Shown: positions 48,901-62,340 of the stretch, in pieces
Layout of the letters: the number at the start of each line of letters is the position of its first letter
Numbering within the stretch: position 1 is the stretch's first letter
Assembly: GCA_013400975.1 (NCBI GenBank)
Contig: WBMZ01005331.1
Coordinates: 1 to 64,000, forward strand
Length of the DNA: 64,000 bases
Reading direction: 5' to 3'
Source of the DNA: Atrichornis clamosus
Taxonomy: Eukaryota; Chordata; Aves; Passeriformes; Menuridae
The notes under the pieces: model-generated
The model's input: only the letters and a program-made list of their open reading frames with translations
What the model was told of the DNA's origin: nothing
Database searches by the model: none
Made by a program: the position numbers and the translations under genes

Positions 48901-51569
48901 CTTAACCCATGAGCTTGCATCATGCTGAATGGGAAGAGAATCTCATGCATCTGAGATCACTTCAAGTAGTTAACATAGAAATTGAAAATATTTCCCTGTA
49001 AGATGGTATACTCCCACCGGAGGCCCTTTCTCCATGTAGGAGCTCTCCTATCAAGCCCCTGGAAGCAAAGAAGCTGCTTATAGGACTGATGAAAATAACT
49101 CGCTTCCAGGTCTTTTTGAACCACTGTTTGCATGGGTTTTACTAACTGTGTCCACACTTCGGTTTTTGTTGTCATTACAGATGGCACTGGGAAAAACAAC
49201 ATTTTAAAGAATAAAGGAGGCATCAGTTGCAAAAACATTTCCCACAGCTGCCTGGTTGTCAGAGAACAGCCCCAGGCTGCAGTTAGGAGAGCATTCTCCC
49301 TAACAGCAAAGCTTGTTTGGTTAAGGTTAAGGAGCTCTTGCCCTCAGACTGTTGTTTCTGTCCATGTGCTATATTTCAGCATCTTTTTACTCACAACAGT
49401 GCAACTGTGTGTTAAACCACGCCATAAGGCAAATTTAAGAAACCATTCAAGAAAAAGTTGTGGGCCTGTGGGGGTTATTTTTTCCTCTAATGCATGTTTT
49501 TCATGTCTGGTTCAGATAAGAAAGCCCTACAAGCAGAATAATGGCATGATTGGCAAAGCAACGCAGGCAGAAAGGAAGACAGCTCAGAGTAGGGATTTTT
49601 TAAACAGCTTTGCTCTCAGAGAAGTCACATGTGTAACTGCAGTGTGAGATCCTCAAGCACTGCAGGCTGTGTCCTGCCCTGATACAGCCCTTCTCCTCAT
49701 CCATCCTCCTCTCTTGCCATTTCCCTCACTGTAGGCTGGGGAGGCCAGGCTCAAATGCCATGAGCGAGCTGTTTTCCACCTGTTATTTCAGGATATTTTA
49801 TGATACTGAGGGTTTATGGTTTTATATTCACCGCTCCAGGTGTTCATGTAAAAGGGAAATGGAATTCATGCTTTGGCTTTTCTGATATTTTTGTTTTCAA
49901 ACTCAAGTTCTCCAAGAGAACCTTAGCTCTTCTAAGTCCTCAAGCACAGCCTAATCCCACTGTAGATGGTATCTAATGGCCTGAAAAGGAACGTCAGAAG
50001 GGTGCCAGTACAAGCTTCTCCTCTGGCACATCAACAAACTGTCAAATAAAACCATGCAGGCAGATTTGACAAGGTATTAAAAAAAAACCAAACAGAAATC
50101 CCAGACCTTCTTTACACACAGGATAAACAAGCAAGAGAATGCAAAACCACTGTATCTGTTTCCTCCATAGACCTTTTAAAACTGGTACCTTGTCAGTCAG
50201 ATTACTGATGAAAAGGAAATAGAAAGATGATACTAGTAGGATTTCAGGGGTGTGATAGTAAGATTCCACTGCTTATTCATGATGCATTAGTCTGAAAGTG
50301 AAAAGACTCTGAATGGCCCTCATGATAGTCTTGTGAGAATAAGCAACAGACAGAGTGGAGCCCATCTGGGATTTTACCAGTTAGACTCTGTCAGGGCAAA
50401 GACCTTGCATTGCACTAAGATATAATCCCAAAAGACACTGTTTGACTCTTGCAGAGATCATTTCACATGTATTAAATGGGAATTGCATATAACATTATGT
50501 AATTTTTATCAGTAGCTTCACAACTATGTATTTTGTCCCTGCATCCAAGGCATTAAAGTTCATTATTTTAGTTTCATATTAGCAAGCAACAGCCAAACAG
50601 ATGCTCAGTGAAGATGAGGAGGAGAAAACAAAAAGCTTTCTCAGTCCATGGGCTCTGCTGTATGTCATGGGTGCTTACATGGGCTCCCAAATCACCGGTG
50701 GTAAAATGGATGCTTACTGCAAACCTTCAGCCGAGAAGAGGGAGCCAGAAAGCTGGCTCTGTGTGGCAGCAGCTGGAATGAACTTTAAACCAGTTGTACA
50801 CTGTCATATAAAACCTCAGTAGTGGAGTCATAACTTTAATTATTTATTTAGACCTGGAGAGTAGTGCTGCTACAGCAACAGTGAGAGAGGACTGTTGCCA
50901 GAAACACAGCAGCAGGCATGCTGGACACTCAGGCTCACAGTCCAAGGACACTGGCATATTGCCACTAAACACAGGACTGTGGCATTTTCTTACACAAGCA
51001 GCAGCAATACCCTTCAAAAACAAGCTTGCTCCTTTGGTGTTTTATCAACAAATACTGAACATGCTTTTCATGTTCATAAGAAACCAGATATTTCTCTGTC
51101 CAAAACCCTTTTTAAGAAGATTCCTGCCCTCGTTTTTTGCAGAGGCAGTCTTGACAGGGCACCCACAGTGGTTTAGATAGTTCTTGATATTAAGATTTTC
51201 AAGACTGACAGTTAAGTATTTCAGTTAAACCGTGTCACCCTAAAATGAGACATCTTTTAACAATTCAGGAGATCCAAAGCAACAGCAACAGAGAAAACCA
51301 GGAAATTTTAATTCTAGGAATGAAATTCACATCAAAGGATGCTGTGCTTCCTTTTCTTCATCATAGCCTAAACAAATGAGACAAATCTAGGCTATTCACT
51401 GCTCTATTTTTCAAATGGGATTTATTTATTTTAACAAATTTGGGGCATTAACACATGACATAGTCTACCAGAAGTATATTATAGGACTGTACTTATGCTC
51501 TGGTTCTGTCCTTCTACGTGTATAAGCATGGAAGTTTATAAAAAAAAGTTCAATTTTACTTTACTTTAC
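42946..51569. other. Unique, largely AT-rich noncoding sequence
   Basis: No gene or identifiable transposon. There is a short (GT)n at about 43134-43144. The stretch 44120-44710 and the segment 44930-45010 are rich in TAAT/ATTA and ACAAAG/ACAATTG motifs, which could reflect enhancers but also plain AT richness. A 73-codon frame at 50601-50822 starts with an acidic run (SEDEEEK) but has no recognised homologue. The 171-codon frame at 49132-49647 shows no domain. Confidence 0.45.
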
Positions 51570-51670
51570 AGGCCAAATGTCCATCCTAGTCCGATTTCAG
51601 GTCTCTGACCAAGGCAAACTGCAGATGCTTCTAGAAAGATTACAACAGCGCAAGTATAGAGCTGTTCTGC
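51570..51670 (-). mobile_element. Ancient CR1 3' UTR fragment
   Basis: The plus strand reads GGCCAAATGTCCATCCTAGT, then TCAGGTCTCTGACCAAGGCA and GCAGATGCTTCTAGAAAGA. This follows the reverse complement of the old CR1-Y-type 3' UTR known from turtles, crocodilians and birds, in which a tract of this kind (TAGATGGACC in the sense direction) ends the element. Only about 100 bp remain. It is likely the same broad CR1 lineage as the RT relics at 16.4 and 29.6 kb, but on the opposite strand. Confidence 0.65.
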
Positions 51671-52407
51671 TGGAGAGGAACCACGAGAAACTTCATAGGC
51701 CAGAGACTAACCTTATTTAAAGGCTACTGACAAGCTATAAAATCAGTAATCCAGGCTGAGAGGAAGGAAAATGCAGATTTCTTTAGTTTTTGGAGAAGTA
51801 TGAAACCAACCCACATCTCAGCTTTTTGGGGATTCCCTTATAATTAGGAATAAAGGACGGAGTCTCTACACAGTCTGTATCTCTCAAAGCACACCACAAC
51901 CAACCCGTTGTGAATATTGTTTCCCTTGACACGTACTGGGAGTTTGGAGGCCAGGCGTGTTCATCTTCAGAAATGGCATCAATGTAACTTAGAAATAGTT
52001 GAGCTGGTCCAAAGTCCCGTGTCTTGGCAAGGCACTGATCCAGCTGCATGGCTGCTGGAACAAGGCTATCTCAGCCAAAACCAGCTGGGGACTCTGCTGA
52101 ACCGCAGCTGAACTGCTTTTAGTTCTCACATCAAAAGGTTTGTTGATAATATTCAATAAATATTTGTAGGGAACACTTCAATAAACACTTTTTTTTTTTT
52201 TTTGGGAGTCTGACAGCAAGTATTTTTCTTCACCCATAACACCGGTGTCCAGCAGACCCAAGGAAACAAACCAGTGCTGCAGTCTCTGGCTCCACTTCTC
52301 TCATGGATGCATGAGCCATGCCATGGCAGGTCAGACATGGCCTGGGCATTAGGACACCAGATCATTCGGGTTCCTCAGCAGGGAACTCATTGTTGAACTC
52401 ATTGTTC
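51671..52407. other. Unique noncoding sequence, no gene seen
   Basis: Nothing recognised apart from the poly-T run and a perfect 12-bp direct repeat (GAACTCATTGTT) at 52383-52406, next to the MIR fragment. Confidence 0.5.
52189..52203. repeat. T15 mononucleotide run
   Basis: Fifteen consecutive T bases followed by GGGAG. It could be a minus-strand poly-A remnant, but no retrocopy was recognised beside it. Confidence 0.85.
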
Positions 52408-52503
52408 TCAGGTTGCCTTGGGAAGCCACTCATTCTCTCTATGCATCACAGTTTCCAGCTGGTAAGTGGAGATAATGTTGTTTACCCATCTTCGTAAAGT
52501 GGT
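52408..52503 (+). repeat. MIR (CORE-SINE) fragment
   Basis: The plus strand follows the MIR core: CCTTGGGAAGCCACTCATTC, then CTATGCATCACAGTTTCC, AGCTGGTAAGTGGAGATAAT, and a degraded TTTACCCATCTTCGTAAAG part. The tRNA-like head and the tail are missing. Diverged but ordered similarity over about 95 bp makes the call fairly secure. Confidence 0.7.
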
Positions 52504-55500
52504 CTGACTAATGAAGGTGGAAAAAACACTCATAAACTATCATGCTGAAGACACCAAACCTCGGGAAAATACAAAGATAAACAAGGTGTTATTGACGGTC
52601 TGACTACTCTTGGAGAGGTTTCTTAGAGTGATATGATCAAATGTGACAGTGGTTTAAAAAGAAATAAAACAGAAGCTAGCAAAATGTTATGGGCAACAAC
52701 AACACAAAGCAATAAAAACTAACCTGTAGGAAGAGAAAGTTGTTCATTTGCCAATGGCTGAAAATTGGCCAGCAAAATGCCCAAGGAAATGTTGAGTAGA
52801 TGTAGACTTGTTTGCCTTGAGTGCCTACAGTTCATTGATTTTAATTTAGCAGCATTCACAAGAACTTGTTCTTGGTTTATTCTCCCATCAATTTATTAGT
52901 ACCAGTATGTCTTTAAAGTCAACCAGATGTAATAAAAAGATATTTTCCAGCATAGATTGTTGCAACAAAAAAGAGAACAGTAGAACACTTTTTCCCAAAC
53001 CATTTACTAGGCTCCAGGGAGATATAATTTCCTTTCAAACTCAACTACATTTCAATTCATAGGACATTTTTATTAGCCATTTTGGACTAAGCAAAAGAGT
53101 CCTTTGGAAGCAGTTCCCTCATTTTCACAATTAGTCAGCAAAATATCACAAGGTAAAGTGAGAAGCTGACAAGATACACATCTGTGGCCTCCTGGCACTT
53201 CGAATAAAACCCTCCTTCTTTTACTCAGCAACTTAGCTGATACTCACAACTGCATATTGCCTTATCTAAATAAGCAACAATTCATTTCTGTGGAATTGCA
53301 GAAAATTCTGCCATGTGAAAAAGGCGACAAGACTTTTCCACACTCAGTAGGAGCATGGTGTAAGGCAGGAGGAGGCTGCTGTACACTGTGTGACGTGAGC
53401 CTCTCCTGAAAGCAGAGGCACTGAAAGCAGAGGCAGTAACTCTCATGTGAGCCATGGAAGGGACAAGTGCTCACTTTAACATGAAGCTGCAGCTCAAGAA
53501 TGCTATGCTGGTATCTTGCAGGTTTGGGGATGATACAGGAAATACCCAGTTCCCACGAATGGATGGTGCAGTGCTCCGGATCATCACAGCTGTTGCCAAG
53601 GCATGGAAAAATAACAGAAAATGAAGGAATGGTAGACTGATCTCTTGAGAAGAAAGCCAGTGAGCAAACAGAAGGTGGAGCCTCTGGACCCACCAGTTAA
53701 AGTATAATGAGTCTGCTCTGTGTGAATATAACTGCAAAAACCACCACCACACACTGGGAACCCGGGCACAGAGTGATGTATGTGCACTGTGCATCTTGGC
53801 CTGGATGCAACTTCCCTTCATACTCCCTTTTGAAATAACTTACTATTCTGGACAGTTAAGGAGTAAAGGAAAGTTTGCAATTAATGACTAATTGGCCATG
53901 GCCACTTTCTTTTATATTCATTTCTCAAGGAAAGAATCAATAGCCCATGCACAGCACAAAACTAATGTAATCAATGCTATGATGTGAAAGATTAAACTGT
54001 CATTTCATTTCATCAGGAAGTATCAGAAAAAGTCATCTGAAAACCTGAAAATACTCTTGGGCAGCGAAGTGCCTAAACTGTGTGTTGCAAAGGCCAGAAA
54101 GAAGATGACATGAAACCTTCATTATTGCAGGCTGGACTGAATAACCAATATTTGTGTGACATGATATGACATGACATAAGACTGTTGCCAAGTGAAATCT
54201 GATTAGCAACTTCAAATACAGAAGCTTTTTACAACTGTATCCAAACAATGAGGAAGAATTAAAGATCCAGGCAAAGTTTCACAAAGCAAATAATTTCCTT
54301 TTAATTGAAACCGTAAGGGCATAGTTTTGGATGCACTGAATGCTTTGGAGAGCTTTGCTTCATTTGAACATAAGTGATTTTAAGCATATTATTACATGAA
54401 TATATTGTACTACATCCATCACTTGGAAAAAAAGGCATGGAAAGGCAGCAGAAAAATACGTTTCCCTCATCTCTCCCATTCTGGATGTGGTATAACAACA
54501 AGTTTTTGGCATGGCAGCATGTATTAATACTATACATCTATATGGGAATCATACACCACATTTTTATGTTGCAGTCTTAGCCAATGTTTCCTTCTTGTAA
54601 AACATCCAAGGTTTCTGGTAGAAGCTTTATTACAAAAGATGCATTGTTTCCACTGAGTTATGTACTAAGAATAATCAGGCAAAATTGTGATATTAACCCT
54701 AATGGAAACAAGACATCCCTTATTATTTGCTGTTGATGAAACTTTGTGAATTAGAGACACCAAAAAAACCCCTATGATTAACTTTAGAAAGGTAGAGAAA
54801 ATGATGTTAATTTCTGTGTCTTCCTTTTGCAAGATGCCTGGTCTTAAAAAGACCCTTAATAGAGGCAGAAACTCTTGAAGCTGCAAATCTTTGCCCATTG
54901 GTTCACTGAACAGGGGAAGAGATAACAGCTGGGGAGTGGGGCAAGGCAAGTACAGAAAAGGCATTTTGTCAGCTGCGGACATGCTCTGCAAAATGCGCAT
55001 GGATCACACGAGATTTTTGTTGTTTCCAGTTACTAAATGTCATGAAAATATGCTTAAATACTTTAAACAGTTTCCTCACATCTCTTTACCATTGCTGTGG
55101 TTTCATCAGGTATGTTCTGTGATCACAGATTAAATGGTCAGGTCAGTTGTAAGTGGAAGAGCAGAGAGCAGGGCTCAATCAAAAAATAAAAGCAGCAGCA
55201 CTTGCATGCATGTGTGACTGAATTGCAGGGTTTTCCCACTGAACCCCTAGTCTAAAGGCTTTAAAGGATTTCTCACATGAGTACAGACAGGAAAGCAACA
55301 TGAACAGGGACAATGTGGTCACACAACTACTGCCCCTGCAAAGCTGCCCATCAGGGGATGCACACAGAGCAAGTGCTGCAGACTGGGCAGGTCGAAGGGC
55401 CACATGGAAAGCAGGATCACTTCTTTTTTCCCACAGAGTTCATTAAAAAATGAGATTTTTAATGAGATTTCAGGTAATACATATTATTGCACTGTTTGCT

Positions 55501-58500
55501 AACAACAATAGAGGTGCATTGCTTGTCTGCATGAAGCTGTTCGTGTGAACTTGTGTGCTGTCAGAGTTCAAAGCTGACTGGGAAAAAAGTACCTCTCCAT
55601 GCTCAGAATGGCAGAAACTGACATTTTGTTTGTACTTTGGGATGTAGAAGAGCGTAGAGAAGAAGTCATGTTCTCCTTCATAAGATCTTAGGTAAGCACC
55701 TGTACATGTAAATAAAGTAGTCACAGAAACTAAGACTTTACTCTCTGTGTCCAGTCAATCACATCACAGTTTTAAGGAGTCAGTTCCTTTGTATTCAAAA
55801 AGGAAAAGGATGTTACATAATAATTTGGATTTATCCATTATCATATTGTAAGAATTACCACTGAGAACTGAGTCAACGAGTTTTTCAAAATGTTCCCATG
55901 ATGCTGTGAAGCTATCAAAAATTCATAATGCTTTTTGAGTACATAAGAAATACTTATAAGCATAAAGTTTAGGAAATAAAGCAACATGCTTTGCCAGTGA
56001 GCTTAACTTTTTTCTCCATTTTGCAATATAACTTTAACAATTGCTGCGCACCATGTAATAACGAGTCCCTTGCCAGATAGTCAGACAGTGCCTGTGGCAC
56101 CTACAGCACTATGTGAATATCATACAAATTATCTGAATTGTGCTAGGCTTTAATTGATTATACAAAGTATTCATTACCATGGTATACATATTTATTAATA
56201 TTTTATTATGCTATTGTCTTTCCAGCTAAAGGTTTTTAAAAATAGGGTAAATTCAGAATGAAAAGTACATATGGGCATTAGATAAATTATGTGTACAGAG
56301 AACTGTCAAGTGTGACTTTTGGATAAAGTACTTCGATATTTTTAGATGCTGTAGTCAAAAGATGAATTCAAAACTCTAACTTGAAAAGTTTGCAGTTTCC
56401 CAGGGTTAATATGATCCACTCTGATTTTGGAGACCTTCACATGGTCCCCTCACAAGTGGCAGGAAACGCAGCAGTGAGGGAGATGCCTTCCCATCCCCAG
56501 CCAGGTGCAGCAGGAGTCATGATAGGAAGCAGCCTCTGAAGAAACATCCTTTGAAGGGCAGGAGATTATGTTGAAACCTACATACACACCAAGGACAGAA
56601 TGTAATCGCTGGCAAAGATGGAGTTATTACAAAGCCCAGCCTGATATCCCAGTAGTCTGGGCAAGTAGGAAAATTATAATAAACTCAGGGCAGCTCTGAG
56701 ACAGGTTTCCCTGTATGGCCAAACTGAGATGCTGCTTTCTTTGGGCTGCTAATGTAAGGCAGTAAATAGCATTACAGCAATTATTTTACATTTCAGGCTG
56801 CAAAAACAGTGAAATGCACCAAAAGATGGACATTACCATCTGCCTATTCTAACTTGGCTAGTAAATTGCTTGAGACAGGCTTCTGTCCGGGTGGGGTGCA
56901 GGCATGTTTCAGCAGGAAAGCCAGCCATATCGGCCTTCCACGGCTGCTCCTGCACTCCTCTACCATGCACAAACCACGGCTGTTGTGGAGAGAGAAGTGG
57001 GGCAGGCAGGACTATGCAGGCAGGGATGAACAATGCCTTAACAAGAACAAAAGCAATTTCAAACCCCACCAGTTTGTCAGATTACTTAAGACATTTGACT
57101 AAATATCAAAAATGTTTCAATGAATAGTTTTACCACCCAGATCTTATTTCTTATTATTTTTTTTCCTATTTTGGAAAAAAAAATTCCTGAAACTTAGTAA
57201 TTAACGTCTTGATTTCAATTTTCCTCAAATATGAGGTTTTAATTCCATTATTTAAATGTAGCCCAAAGCAATAAGGTTTTGAACTGGTTAATTTGAATCT
57301 AGAGAAATACCTTTCCAAGTCCAGTTAGGACAAAAGCTAAAACCTCACATCCAGATTCTGGAGTCTTCCTAAAACCCCTGTTTTGCCCTGACATTTTCAC
57401 AGATGACTGCAGGCATGTCTCACACACTTATTTTGTTCATGTCCAATAGGTCCACACAACTGATCACCTTTCTTCCAAATGGATTTGATCTGTAGGGCGC
57501 TGGCTTAAATAAAGTGTGTGGTGCCATGTGTGCCATAAAGAAGCATGACAAAGTGATTCACATGCTGCCTACAAATTTTCCACAATCTCTTTGTGTTGTA
57601 GAGCTTATAGTCTCTCATATCATTTGGAGGAACTCTCAGAATAATGATTTGGCATGTGTAACTGTTTTTTCCATTTCTGTCGTTAAAGCTGCTTTCAGGC
57701 CCATGCTGAAATTGCAACAAAAGACCTTCCCACATCACAAATCACTGTGGTACTTGGTGTGCACTATATCAATAAAAGATTAGCTTACTTATAGGAAAAG
57801 GATGACAACGTCCACAATTTTCCAAGCCGTGAGAAAAATGAGGTTCTGTTTCAACTAAACTAGTTAGTAATAATGTCACGTTATAACCCTCAGCTCCTCA
57901 GGTACAGTACATGGTTCACAAGTGAATTTTATTCCATGTGCAGCATTAAATTAGTGCCATTAACCTTCTAGGTCAGCCCTTTGAAGTCAAGCAGGCTTTT
58001 TGCTATTGATTTCTATGGAGTCAGGATTTCATATTTTCACTGACTATTTATTTCAAAGCATAAGGAAAATTTTCTGCCTGGAAGCCCAGAGAAGAAATGT
58101 GAAACAGAAGGATGTGGGAAGAGGGATTTTTCCCTTGGTGCAAATGCAGCATCTTCCAGTACCATCCCAACTGACAGTAATCCATGCAGACTCCGAGACA
58201 GCCCTGGAGGGACCAGCAGAAGTATTTAAAATACTTAGAAAAATCAATTCTAATGGCTTTCCAGGAGTGGGGAGACAAAGTGACTGGCAAACAAATGACT
58301 CAAGTTAAGTTGAAGCAAACAGAAATGGTACTGGGGGAGGGCAGAAGCAGCTACACTTAAACCTGGAACAACTCCCATATAGATCCCTATTCAAATACAG
58401 GGGTTTAGAGTTCATCAGAACTAAAATTGACTGAGCAAGGTAGAGGAATTTGAGAGAGAGGTAATTTATATTCTGTGCCCATTCACTGGAAAAGGAAAAG

Positions 58501-58887
58501 CACCAGGTTCCATTATTTATTACTTCAGCTTTTTAAGGAGAGCCAAGAGTTGATAGCAAATTTCAAAAAGGTCTGGTTTCTGTCATGAGAAAATGACCCT
58601 CTGTAAAAAGAGAAACAGCTAGCAATGAAAAAAAGCATCAAAAGGGGAGAAGAGATACCTGTCCAGAGACTGGTACTAGTGAAGTGCACACTGTGCAGTG
58701 TTTTCCTGGACTGCAGAGTGGGAGAACCACAGGGCGACGGACATGGCTACAAACATGTTACAGTGGGCCCTGTACTGCAATGGTGCACAGCAAGACCAGG
58801 ACAAAGAGCTGGCACTTTCCAGTGGGGAGTTTCCAATCTAATCATACCCATGGTTATCACTTAGTCCAAGAGACTCTACGCAAAATG
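52504..58887. other. Unique noncoding sequence, no gene seen
   Basis: No exon or large repeat identified. It holds a perfect 15-bp direct duplication (53406-53435) and a short TGACATGA-type repeat at 54157-54177. The AT-rich part around 56020-56360 resembles other possible noncoding elements in composition only. Confidence 0.45.
53406..53435. repeat. Perfect 15-bp tandem duplication
   Basis: CTGAAAGCAGAGGCA occurs twice in direct succession without mismatch, implying a recent duplication or slippage event. Confidence 0.9.
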
Positions 58888-58955
58888 CTTAGGGGTTGGA
58901 CTAAAAAACCTTTAAAGGCCCCATCCAACCCAAACCATTCTATGAGTCTGTGTTC
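58888..58955 (+). mobile_element. CR1 LINE 3' tip
   Basis: About 68 bp of avian CR1 3' UTR: GGGGTTGGACTAAAAAACCT, then TTTAAAGGCCCCATCCAACC and CCAAACCATTCTATGAGTC. The terminal ATTCTATG octamer is intact once and then decays. It is extremely 5'-truncated. Confidence 0.88.
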
Positions 58956-59689
58956 ATACTGAAGGCCAAAAAATCACACTGCCCCTACATGAGTCATATC
59001 CAGGCATGTTAAACAGCATTTGCAACCAACTCAAAGTTACACAAGATCTCATTTGTGAATATAATAGAAAAGACTTCTTTCTATTCAGCACATAAGAAAG
59101 CTGTACAGGATGCTCAAGAGGGTTCATATACAGTCTTCTATTCCTTTTAAAGGAAAACAATTTTATAGCCCTTTTTCTTTGGTATTTCCATAGCCCCTGG
59201 GTTCATTTCTAATTTGTAACTGAGGACTTGAATTTGTTGGGAAGGGTCAAGACAGAAATTCTTATTTTTCTGCATATTTTCATTCAGACAGCCTACACAA
59301 ACCCAAGTGCTATTCATTTTTTTAATGAGAAGGAAAAGGAACAGCATTTTCAGCTGCCTGTGGGCCATCCTCACTACATGGGGTTCAGCCCTCAGGATCC
59401 TTGGGTTTTGTTTAGAAATGTGAATATGATTTAAGGTCTGATGCCTCAATGCAGGGACAGTGATCAGAGAAAGCTCAAGGTTCTCAGAGCAATCACACAC
59501 ATTGAAGAGGAAATTGGGGTTGTCCCTCTTCCTGTCTGCCTGATACAATTTAGGATCTGAAGTTCCCAAGCTCTCAGTCGTGAACAAATGTAAACTGTTC
59601 TTTGCACGTATGGAATACACTCTGATGCCAAATGCTAAAAGATCAAGGTCCTGGCATCTCAGGTACGTACTCCAAATTCAGCAGGTAGT
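58956..59689. other. Unique noncoding sequence, no gene seen
   Basis: Nothing recognised. A 157-codon minus-strand frame (59147-59620) has no domain or splice support. Confidence 0.5.
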
Positions 59690-59745
59690 CTCTCCCTGGA
59701 CACTGTGTCTTAGTTTATCAGCTGGAAAATGGGGCTATCCCTTAG
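59690..59745 (+). repeat. MIR fragment, short
   Basis: CACTGTGTCTTAGTTTATCA, then GCTGGAAAATGGGGCTATCC, matches the MIR core (CTCTGTGCCTCAGTTTCCTC then ATCTGTAAAATGGGGATAA in consensus). Only about 55 bp are clear, so a chance or related-SINE match is possible. Confidence 0.6.
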
Positions 59746-61999
59746 CAGAAGATAATTTTGTTTAACCCAAATCAAAATCTTCTGTGCATGCTTATTATTT
59801 TCATTTAAGTAGGAAAATATAGGCAAATACAGTGTTTCAAGTTCATGGTTAACATGGCAAAAGGAAATAGTGCCAGCTTTCCTTTTTCCTTTTTACTTGC
59901 AGAAAATATTCATTGACTTCAGCACAAGCTAGTGAACTATTCCATGTCCTGAAAAAGCATGGCAAAAAAAGTAATTATGCATCATAAACATCTAATTTAA
60001 TACTGCAGGTAGTATTTTTATACTGTGTTTCTGATTTTTTTCAGCAGGGACCTTCTGGAGAAAGTGATAAATGCAGCAGTTGAGCTGCATCCTCGTGACA
60101 CTGGTGCAGTCCCCAGTGACAGCTGTGTCTGGTACATGGATTCCAGCAGCCTGAGAAATCAAAACCTCAGTGGCAAGATATTACCCCTAATAGGGCAGAG
60201 GAAAGTCACTGGGCATGCAGTGCTCTGCATGAGGATGTCAGACAAATGATGAAACTGAGCAGTCTCCGTTTGGTTTCTGGAGGGAAATGTGCCATAGCCC
60301 ACTTGAGCTGGGGCTTGACCCTATCTGCTCCAGGCTGCCTTTTTCCCAGCTGTCTCCTTGAGCACCTGCTGACCACAGCCCTGCTACCCAGGACCCTATC
60401 ACAGCACCAGTCTGCCTAATTTGCAGTCACAGCATCTTCCAGATGAGCCTTGTGTCCCCATTTCTGTTTTTCTGCCATTTTCCCTCTTACCTACCCATCT
60501 TAACCTGTTTCTAACTGGTCCCTTTAAGTGCAGGGTTAAGCCCATCCCTAAAAAACCCCACAGACCTTCCTCTAAGAAAAGTGGGGAAACTCAGGAAAAG
60601 AAAGCAGGGGAAGGCAAATGATTATGGGAACAACAGCAAAAATGCAGGAGTAGAGGGCAGCTCATGTTTCTCCTCCTAAGGCAGAGGATTAACACGACCC
60701 ATATGACAGCAATGTCCTGCAAAAGTCCAGTTTGGCTGCTGTCCAAGGACACATTTTAGCAGCTCTACCCACAGAAGAAGAACACCCATATAATATAATT
60801 GATGTGTGTCCTTGCTGTCCTTTCCTGAATCCTTTCATTGTCCCTGAGGACACATACAAGGCTTTTTTCTTCTCTCCACACTCAGCTGCCTGCCTGGGCC
60901 CCATGGCCGGTCCTGCTTTCAGAGTCAGGCTCAAGACCAGGACAAGTTTGTCCCTGCACTGGATCATAGCTGTCTCAGTAGCAACCACATTGCACTGAAT
61001 CACCTTCCTGCTTTCAGGGGCTCCCCCACACCAGGCAGCACTGCTGGGATGCTGGATGGTGGGGTAGTGTAAGCGGGGAAGCTGGAGGCAGGGTGCAATC
61101 ATGAGGGGGATGCAGAGGTCTGGTAGGGCCAGGTACCACTGCAGCACTGCAGTTCATCCCTCACAAGCCAGACACAGCACAGGGGTACTGGAGTCTCAGA
61201 CAAAAAGTTACTGGAGTTTGTTTGCTTGTTCTTTCAAGAAGCAAAGAAATACACTTTTTTCCACAACTCCCTTGCTAGGGCAGCAGGATTGGTTTAGAAG
61301 GGACAATTCTTTAGGAGACAACAAGCCAGCTTGGGGCAGGCAGCAGCATGGAAAATTTCTGCATGAACAGTTAAAATTATAAGCATGAAAACCAGCCCTG
61401 TAATTAGGACTGGGAGGCATCTTAACAAGCAAGTGCCTGCAACCCCCACCTGCCAGCCAGGCCTCACAGATTTGCTCTCAGCCCAAACTGCTGTTTGATC
61501 TGGGCTATTTCTTCCCCCCTTCCTCATGTCTACCTTCTTAGGGGCTTTTTAAGGGAGTTTATCAATGGCTCTTTTGGAAAGTCAAGTAAATAATGTCAAT
61601 CAGTTCCCCTGCCCAGATATCTATTGACATTTTTGAATAACCCTATTAGTTTTACCAGACACGATTGGTTTAGCATTCAGATACTTTTTTCCTTTTCTGT
61701 ACAAGAGTGGTATTTACTGATGTTATTTTACTCCTAGTTAGCAAGGTTTTCTGTGTTGGCAGTGTCTGAGCATGCACATTTTGGCAGGGTTCAATGCATA
61801 CAGGGATGAGCACACTGTAAATACATAGACAAATTAATAATGTAGCACTGAAGAGGAACACAAGTCAGTTAATATTAATGCTAATATCAAAAGTGTCTAG
61901 AGCAGCAGACATTATAATTTTTCTCTTTGTCAGGAATAAAGGGAGATCAGCAAGGGCCACGTATAAATTGCATAGCTTGGCTTTAGAAACACTAAATAA
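59746..61999. other. Unique noncoding sequence, no gene seen
   Basis: No supportable gene. A good acceptor-like signal (CTGATTTTTTTCAG, ending at 60046) precedes an open frame to 60249, but no donor or known domain was found. The 152-codon minus frame at 60689-61147 looks like chance. Confidence 0.45.
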
Positions 62000-62340
62000 T
62001 TTGAAAAAAGCCGTTCTAGTTCCTCTTCTTAAAAAGAATAATCAATGTTAGTTCTCTCTCTGACTTAGTAAACAAACTAAGGCCCTTAAACCAGGGCTGT
62101 CAATTTATGTTAACAGACCTTGACGAATATAATTACAGAGCACCTAACCTAAGTAGCCGTTGAGGGGCAGAAGTTAAAATGAAAACCTAATATTGGAAAG
62201 AATTGATCAGCCTGCTTTCCTTTTCTCTCTGGAGCCTGCTCAAAGCTCATTTATTGGAAAGACTGATGGCAGCACGGAGACTGTGGGACTAGTCCGGGCT
62301 CGCTGTGCAATGCACTTAAATGATTAGGGAATATTGGACA
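62000..62340. promoter_or_regulatory. Upstream element with three inverted CCAAT boxes
   Basis: Three ATTGG motifs (inverted CCAAT, the NF-Y site) lie at 62192-62196, 62253-62257 and 62333-62337. The first two sit in a shared longer phrase, TATTGGAAAGAATTGAT versus TATTGGAAAGACTGAT. Other candidate sites include TAAACAAAC (forkhead-like) near 62071. The position just upstream of the CpG-dense segment suggests promoter-proximal control. Motif presence is observed; function is inferred. Confidence 0.4.

Noticed and set aside
50601..50822. 73-codon frame starting with an acidic run
   Set aside because: No homologue recognised, no clear donor, and too short to stand alone.
51570..51720. Protein-coding exon after TTACTTTACAG
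   Set aside because: The sequence matches an ancient CR1 3' UTR in antisense and the frame is quickly stopped.
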